This document shows, one piece after another, positions 58,907-64,000 of a stretch of 64,000 nt of DNA. Source of the DNA: Mucilaginibacter sp. OK098 (GTDB taxonomy: Bacteria; Bacteroidota; Bacteroidia; Sphingobacteriales; Sphingobacteriaceae); contig NZ_FRCM01000005.1 in NCBI RefSeq assembly GCF_900142915.1, forward strand, positions 496,001 to 560,000. The letters are read 5' to 3'. Each line of letters opens with the position of its first letter. Within the stretch, counting starts at the first letter, position 1. The translations under genes and the position numbers were made by a program. The notes beneath the pieces are model-generated. The model ran no database searches. It saw only the letters and a list, made by a program, of their open reading frames with translations, and had not been told where the DNA came from.

Positions 58907-61900
58907 TTGGCAAACAAAATCAATCAAAGAGTAAATTTTGCAACCAGCAGGAAAGTATTGGATTATCCAGATTTTCTTGATGTTCAGTTGCAATCTTTCC
59001 AGGAATTTTTTCAATTGGAAACTACCTCAGACAACCGTTATAAAGAAGGTTTGTTTAAAGTGTTTGCTGAAAATTTTCCTATCTCCGATTCAAGAAACAT
59101 CTTCGTTTTAGAGTTTCTTGATTACTTTATTGATCCGCCACGTTATGATATACAGGAATGTATTGAACGCGGATTAACTTACAGTGTGCCTTTAAAAGCC
59201 AAGCTTCGCCTGTCATGTAATGATGAGGAGCACGAAGACTTTGAAACTATTGTACAGGATGTGTACCTGGGAACTATTCCCTACATGACACCTAAAGGTA
59301 CCTTTGTTATCAACGGTGCTGAGCGTGTAATTGTATCTCAGCTGCACCGTTCACCAGGTGTGTTTTTTGGACAAAGCCGCCATACTAACGGTACTAAATT
59401 ATACTCGGCCCGTGTAATTCCTTTTAAAGGATCATGGATTGAGTTTGCTACTGACGTTAATAACGTGATGTATGCATATATCGACCGTAAAAAGAAATTC
59501 CCGGTTACTACTTTATTGCGTGCAATTGGTTATGATTCTGATAAAGATATATTAGAGTTATTTGAATTGGCTGATGAGGTTAAAGTAAGCAAAAGTGGCT
59601 TAAAGAAATTTATCGGCCGCAAGCTTGCTGCAAGGGTATTGAAAAAATGGGTTGAAGACTTTGTGGATGAAGATACCGGCGAAGTTGTTTCTATTGACCG
59701 TAATGAGATCATCCTGGAGCGTGAAACTGTATTGGAAGACGATCACATCGATCAGATCATTGATGCAGGCGTAAAAACCATCATCCTTAACAAGGAAGAT
59801 GCGGCTACCAGCGGTGACTATACTATTATATATAATACGTTACAAAAAGATACTTCAAACTCAGAAAAAGAAGCGGTTGAGCATATCTACCGTCAATTAC
59901 GTAACGCTGAACCACCTGATGAGGAAACTGCACGTGGTATCATCGATCGTTTGTTCTTTTCTGATAAAAGATATGACCTGGGCGATGTGGGCCGTTACCG
60001 CATCAACCGTAAATTAAAACTGTCAACCTCTGATGAGACTAAGGTTTTAACCAAACAGGATATTATCGCGATTGTGAAATACCTGATCAAATTAATCAAC
60101 TCAAAAGCTGAGGTGGATGATATTGATCACTTGTCAAACCGTCGTGTTCGTACTGTTGGTGAGCAGTTATATGCACAATTTGGTGTTGGTTTAGCACGTA
60201 TGGCACGTACTATCCGTGAGCGTATGAACATTCGTGACAACGAGGTGTTCACACCAACCGACCTGATCAACGCACGTACACTATCATCGGTAATTAACTC
60301 GTTCTTCGGAACAAACCAGCTTTCACAGTTCATGGACCAAACCAACCCACTGGCAGAGATCACGCACAAGCGTCGTCTGTCAGCCCTGGGGCCCGGTGGT
60401 CTGTCACGTGAGCGTGCAGGTTTCGAGGTTCGTGACGTACACTATACCCACTACGGTAGGTTGTGTACCATTGAAACTCCGGAAGGACCGAACATTGGTT
60501 TGATCTCTTCACTTTGCGTACATGCCAAAATCAATAACTTAGGCTTTATTGAAACACCATACAAACGTGTGGTTGACGGTAAAGTACAGGTTCAGGAAGA
60601 TGTTATCTATTTATCTGCAGAAGATGAAGACGGTAAAACTATCGGCCAGGCAAACGCGCATTATGATGATAAAGGTGTTTTTGCATTACCTAAGGTTAAA
60701 GCACGTTTCGAAGGTGACTTCCCGATCATTGATCCGGAAAAACTTGATTTAATGGATATTGCTCCAAACCAGATCACATCTATCGCGGCTTCATTAATTC
60801 CGTTTTTGGAACATGATGATGCTAACCGTGCATTGATGGGATCGAACATGCAGCGCCAGGCAGTGCCTTTATTGCGCCCTGAAGCGCCGATTGTTGGTAC
60901 AGGTTTGGAAGGCCGTGTGGCAAAAGATTCACGTACGCTTATCAATGCTGAAGGCAACGGTGTTGTTGAATATGTTGATGCAACCGAAATAAGGATCCGT
61001 TATGACCGTAATGACCTTGATCGTTTGATCTCTTTTGATGGCGATACCAGGAGCTACCGTTTAACTAAGTTCAAGAAAACTAACCAGAGCACTACCATGA
61101 ACCTTAAGCCTATTGTTAGAAAAGGCCAGAGGGTTGAAAAAGGAGAAGTGCTTTGCGAAGGATATGCAACACAGGCTGGGGAATTGGCATTAGGCCGTAA
61201 CCTTAAGGTAGCGTTCATGCCTTGGCAGGGATATAACTTTGAGGATGCGATTGTTATCTCTGAACGTGTTGTATCACAGGATATATTCACTTCACTTCAC
61301 GTTGAAGAATTTGAGCTTGAAGTGCGTGATACTAAACGTGGTGAGGAAGAATTAACCCCGGATATCCCTAACGTTTCAGAAGAAGCTACCAAAGACCTTG
61401 ACGAAGACGGAATTATCCGTGTAGGCGCCGAGGTTAAAGAAGGCGATATCCTGATAGGTAAGATCACTCCAAAAGGTGAATCTGATCCTTCACCGGAAGA
61501 AAAACTGTTGCGTGCTATATTTGGTGATAAAGCAGGTGATGTTAAAGATGCATCGTTGAAAACGCCACCATCTATCGCAGGTGTTGTAATTGATACTAAA
61601 TTATTCTCCCGTGCTAAAAAGACTTCAAAAGCTGAAGAAAAAGCACAATTGGAGAAATTAGATACCAAACATGACAAAGCAGTAAAAGATCTTAAAAATA
61701 CTTTGATCGAGAAGTTATTTGAGATAGTGAACGGAAAAACATCACAAGGTGTTTACAACGTTTACAAAGAACTGCATGTACCTAAAGGTGTTAAATTTAC
61801 TCAGAAAATTTTAGTTGAGCTTAGCTACGAAAATATCAACCCAACTAAATGGACAACTGATGATGATAAAAACGATCAGATAAAAACCTTGCTTCATAAT

Positions 61901-62710
61901 TACAACATTAAAGTTAATGAAGAGCTGGGTGCTTACCGTCGTGATAAATTTGCTATCAGTGTGGGTGATGAGTTGCCATCAGGTATAGTTCAAATGGCTA
62001 AAGTTTACATCGCTAAAAAGCGTAAGCTTAAAGTGGGTGATAAAATGGCGGGCCGTCACGGTAATAAGGGTATTGTTGCGCGTATTGTACGTGACGAGGA
62101 CATGCCTTTCCTTGAAGACGGAACACCGGTTGATATTGTGTTGAACCCGCTGGGTGTACCTTCACGTATGAACTTAGGCCAGATCTATGAAACTGTATTA
62201 GGCTGGGCCGGTAAAGAGCTTGGAATTAAATTTGCTACTCCTATTTTCGATGGTGCAAGCCATGAAGAAGTGGAAGAATGGGTTAAAAAGGCAAACTTAC
62301 CTGAATCAGGCCGTACCTATTTATACAATGGTTTAACAGGTGACCGTTTCGACCAGCAAACAACTGTAGGTATAATCTACATGCTGAAACTGGGCCACAT
62401 GGTTGATGACAAGATGCACGCACGTTCAATTGGGCCATATTCATTAATTACACAACAGCCATTGGGTGGTAAAGCCCAGTTTGGTGGTCAGCGTTTTGGT
62501 GAGATGGAGGTTTGGGCACTGGAAGCATTTGGTGCATCAAACATTCTGCAGGAAATATTGACTGTAAAATCTGATGATGTTATTGGCCGTGCCAAAACAT
62601 ACGAAGCTATTGTTAAAGGCGAAAACCTGCCAACACCATCGGTTCCTGAATCATTCAACGTATTGGTTCATGAATTAAGAGGTTTAGGTTTGGATATCAC
62701 ATTAGAATAA
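58907..62710 (+). CDS. rpoB: RNA polymerase beta subunit
   Basis: A 1267-residue catalytic subunit. Regions visible: the N-terminal lobe with QLHRSPGVFFGQSRHTNG, the rifampicin-pocket region with FFGTNQLSQFMDQTNPLAEI and HKRRLSALGPGGLSRERAGF, and PEGPNIGLISSL. Later come the active-site region KVGDKMAGRHGNKGIV and the C-terminal GGKAQFGGQRFGEMEVWALE. The rifampicin region keeps the Gln, Asp, His and Ser residues associated with sensitivity. The start is taken as TTG 58907 (MANKINQRVNFA). No closer ATG is in frame. Confidence 0.97.
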   Translation: MANKINQRVNFATSRKVLDYPDFLDVQLQSFQEFFQLETTSDNRYKEGLFKVFAENFPISDSRNIFVLEFLDYFIDPPRYDIQECIERGLTYSVPLKAKLRLSCNDEEHEDFETIVQDVYLGTIPYMTPKGTFVINGAERVIVSQLHRSPGVFFGQSRHTNGTKLYSARVIPFKGSWIEFATDVNNVMYAYIDRKKKFPVTTLLRAIGYDSDKDILELFELADEVKVSKSGLKKFIGRKLAARVLKKWVEDFVDEDTGEVVSIDRNEIILERETVLEDDHIDQIIDAGVKTIILNKEDAATSGDYTIIYNTLQKDTSNSEKEAVEHIYRQLRNAEPPDEETARGIIDRLFFSDKRYDLGDVGRYRINRKLKLSTSDETKVLTKQDIIAIVKYLIKLINSKAEVDDIDHLSNRRVRTVGEQLYAQFGVGLARMARTIRERMNIRDNEVFTPTDLINARTLSSVINSFFGTNQLSQFMDQTNPLAEITHKRRLSALGPGGLSRERAGFEVRDVHYTHYGRLCTIETPEGPNIGLISSLCVHAKINNLGFIETPYKRVVDGKVQVQEDVIYLSAEDEDGKTIGQANAHYDDKGVFALPKVKARFEGDFPIIDPEKLDLMDIAPNQITSIAASLIPFLEHDDANRALMGSNMQRQAVPLLRPEAPIVGTGLEGRVAKDSRTLINAEGNGVVEYVDATEIRIRYDRNDLDRLISFDGDTRSYRLTKFKKTNQSTTMNLKPIVRKGQRVEKGEVLCEGYATQAGELALGRNLKVAFMPWQGYNFEDAIVISERVVSQDIFTSLHVEEFELEVRDTKRGEEELTPDIPNVSEEATKDLDEDGIIRVGAEVKEGDILIGKITPKGESDPSPEEKLLRAIFGDKAGDVKDASLKTPPSIAGVVIDTKLFSRAKKTSKAEEKAQLEKLDTKHDKAVKDLKNTLIEKLFEIVNGKTSQGVYNVYKELHVPKGVKFTQKILVELSYENINPTKWTTDDDKNDQIKTLLHNYNIKVNEELGAYRRDKFAISVGDELPSGIVQMAKVYIAKKRKLKVGDKMAGRHGNKGIVARIVRDEDMPFLEDGTPVDIVLNPLGVPSRMNLGQIYETVLGWAGKELGIKFATPIFDGASHEEVEEWVKKANLPESGRTYLYNGLTGDRFDQQTTVGIIYMLKLGHMVDDKMHARSIGPYSLITQQPLGGKAQFGGQRFGEMEVWALEAFGASNILQEILTVKSDDVIGRAKTYEAIVKGENLPTPSVPESFNVLVHELRGLGLDITLE

Positions 62711-62787
62711 GGTAAAAGGATAAAGGTAAAAGGTGAAAGGCAGAAATGTCAATACCTTTTACCTTTCACCTTTCGCCCTTCACCTTC
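62710..62787. repeat. Iterated-word hairpin between rpoB and rpoC
   Basis: Left arm 62710-62742 (AGGTAAAAGGATAAAGGTAA words) and right arm 62753-62787 (CTTTTACCTTTCACCTTTCG words) are complementary around a 10-nt loop. The left arm begins at the rpoB stop codon, and the right arm ends 18 bp before the rpoC ATG. Confidence 0.8.
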
Positions 62788-62805
62788 AAAAAAAAGAAAG
62801 AATTT

Positions 62806-64000
62806 ATGTCTTACAAAAAGGATAATAAAATCAAGAGTAATTTCACCACTATTACCATCAGTTTAGCTTCTCCGGAATCTATCCTGGAGCGTTCGAGCGG
62901 TGAAGTTTTAAAACCTGAAACCATTAACTACAGGACCTACAAGCCTGAGCGTGATGGTTTGTTCTGCGAGCGTATTTTTGGTCCGGTTAAAGATTATGAG
63001 TGCCATTGCGGTAAATACAAACGTATCCGTTACAAGGGTATAGTTTGTGATCGTTGCGGTGTTGAAGTAACTGAGAAAAAAGTACGTCGTGAGCGTATGG
63101 GGCACATCAATTTGGTGGTTCCTGTTGCGCACATCTGGTATTTCCGTTCGTTACCAAATAAAATTGGTTACTTATTGGGCCTACCAACAAAAAGATTGGA
63201 TCTGATCATTTACTACGAACGTTATGTAGTAATCCAACCTGGTATTAAAGAAGCTGACGGAATCAACAAAATGGATTTCCTTACAGAAGAAGAATACCTT
63301 GACGTATTGGATACCCTTCCAAAAGAAAACCAATACCTGGACGATAAAGATCCGCAAAAATTTGTGGCTAAAATGGGCGCCGAGGCATTAGAGGAGTTAT
63401 TAAAACGCCTTGACCTTGACGAATTATCATTTAGCTTACGTCACCAGGCTGCCAATGAAACCTCACAACAACGTAAAAACGAAGCTTTAAAACGTTTACA
63501 GGTTGTTGAAGCTTTCCGCGATGCAAAAACCAGAATTGAGAATAACCCTGAGTGGATGATCGTTAAGATCGTTCCGGTTATCCCGCCTGAATTGCGTCCG
63601 TTAGTACCATTGGAAGGTGGCCGTTTTGCAACCTCAGATTTAAATGACCTTTACCGTCGTGTAATTATCCGTAACAATCGTTTAAAGCGTTTGATCGAGA
63701 TAAAAGCGCCGGAAGTTATATTACGTAACGAAAAACGTATGTTACAGGAAGCTGTTGACTCGTTGTTCGATAACTCACGTAAAGTAAACGCGGTTAAAAC
63801 CGAAGGTAACCGTGCATTGAAATCACTTTCAGACATCCTGAAAGGTAAGCAAGGCCGTTTCCGTCAAAACTTATTAGGTAAACGTGTTGATTATTCAGCC
63901 CGTTCTGTAATTGTTGTAGGTCCAAACCTTAAATTACACGAGTGCGGTTTACCAAAAGATATGGCTGCCGAGTTGTTTAAACCATTTATCATCCGCAAAA
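62806..64000 (+). CDS. rpoC: RNA polymerase beta' subunit, 5' part
   Basis: The first 398 residues of the beta' subunit, cut by the window end. MSYKKDNKIKSNFTTITISL is followed by the zinc-binding segment CHCGKYKRIRYKGIVCDRCG and VARVEL-like HINLVVPVAHIWYFRSLPNKI. Then come the lid/rudder region with NNRLKRLIEIKAPEVILRNE, and GKQGRFRQNLLGKRVDYSAR of the switch region. The catalytic NADFDGD lies beyond the window. The start ATG at 62806 follows an A-rich leader. Confidence 0.97.
   Translation, partial: MSYKKDNKIKSNFTTITISLASPESILERSSGEVLKPETINYRTYKPERDGLFCERIFGPVKDYECHCGKYKRIRYKGIVCDRCGVEVTEKKVRRERMGHINLVVPVAHIWYFRSLPNKIGYLLGLPTKRLDLIIYYERYVVIQPGIKEADGINKMDFLTEEEYLDVLDTLPKENQYLDDKDPQKFVAKMGAEALEELLKRLDLDELSFSLRHQAANETSQQRKNEALKRLQVVEAFRDAKTRIENNPEWMIVKIVPVIPPELRPLVPLEGGRFATSDLNDLYRRVIIRNNRLKRLIEIKAPEVILRNEKRMLQEAVDSLFDNSRKVNAVKTEGNRALKSLSDILKGKQGRFRQNLLGKRVDYSARSVIVVGPNLKLHECGLPKDMAAELFKPFIIRK

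Noticed and set aside
62710..62787. Terminator separating rpoB and rpoC
   Set aside because: The hairpin has no GC-rich stem and no T-run after it, and rpoBC should be cotranscribed; it is listed as a word hairpin instead.

Overview
The window reads as ordinary chromosome of a Bacteroidota bacterium, most likely family Sphingobacteriaceae (Pedobacter/Mucilaginibacter-like). Evidence is the SusC/SusD-type outer-membrane pair, TonB receptors with carboxypeptidase-regulatory N-termini, the single-chain class II glycyl-tRNA synthetase, promoters of the Bacteroidota type TAnnTTTG close to start codons, A-rich translation starts without Shine-Dalgarno sequences, and the gene sets themselves. Genus is inferred from general resemblance, not from a search.

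Layout. 0-9.8 kb: M13 peptidase, valS, hybrid histidine kinase, HsdR-N-like protein, holA and a small membrane protein. 9.9-22.4 kb: secreted proteins, a ROK-SusC-SusD locus, a second TonB receptor and a possible pepsin-like protein. 22.5-33.2 kb: a small membrane protein, EVE domain protein, CBM9-like and GH10-like secreted proteins, thioesterase, DPP-IV-type peptidase and dnaE. 33.2-36.2 kb: a repeat-rich accessory stretch with a HigBA toxin-antitoxin pair. 36.2-48.5 kb: housekeeping genes (glyS, radC, pheT, zapA, a candidate 6S RNA, rny, an OlsF-like lipid synthase, HhH protein, apt). 48.5-49.3 kb: a REP-associated tyrosine transposase (RAYT). 49.4-53.4 kb: acyl-CoA dehydrogenase, Tat-exported protein, rpsU-xerC-hpf. 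53.5-64 kb: four tRNAs, tuf, tRNA-Trp, secE, nusG, rplK, rplA, rplJ, rplL, rpoB and the 5' part of rpoC.

The most notable structure is intergenic. At least five families of short palindromes occur, often as inverted pairs. One family has six identical 25-bp copies, each carrying the GTAG tag typical of REPs; two of these lie in frame inside the RAYT gene and two more directly follow it. Separately, many gene junctions carry imperfect hairpins built from an iterated short word on one side and its complement on the other. The word differs at each junction. These hairpins occur even inside the tRNA/tuf/rplKAJL/rpoBC region. I know of no name for this class.

Translation control also stands out. 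rpsU has a full Shine-Dalgarno sequence flanked by a complementary CCTCC, a 17-bp hairpin abuts the xerC start codon, and hpf has a second strong Shine-Dalgarno sequence. In contrast valS, glyS and higB look nearly leaderless.
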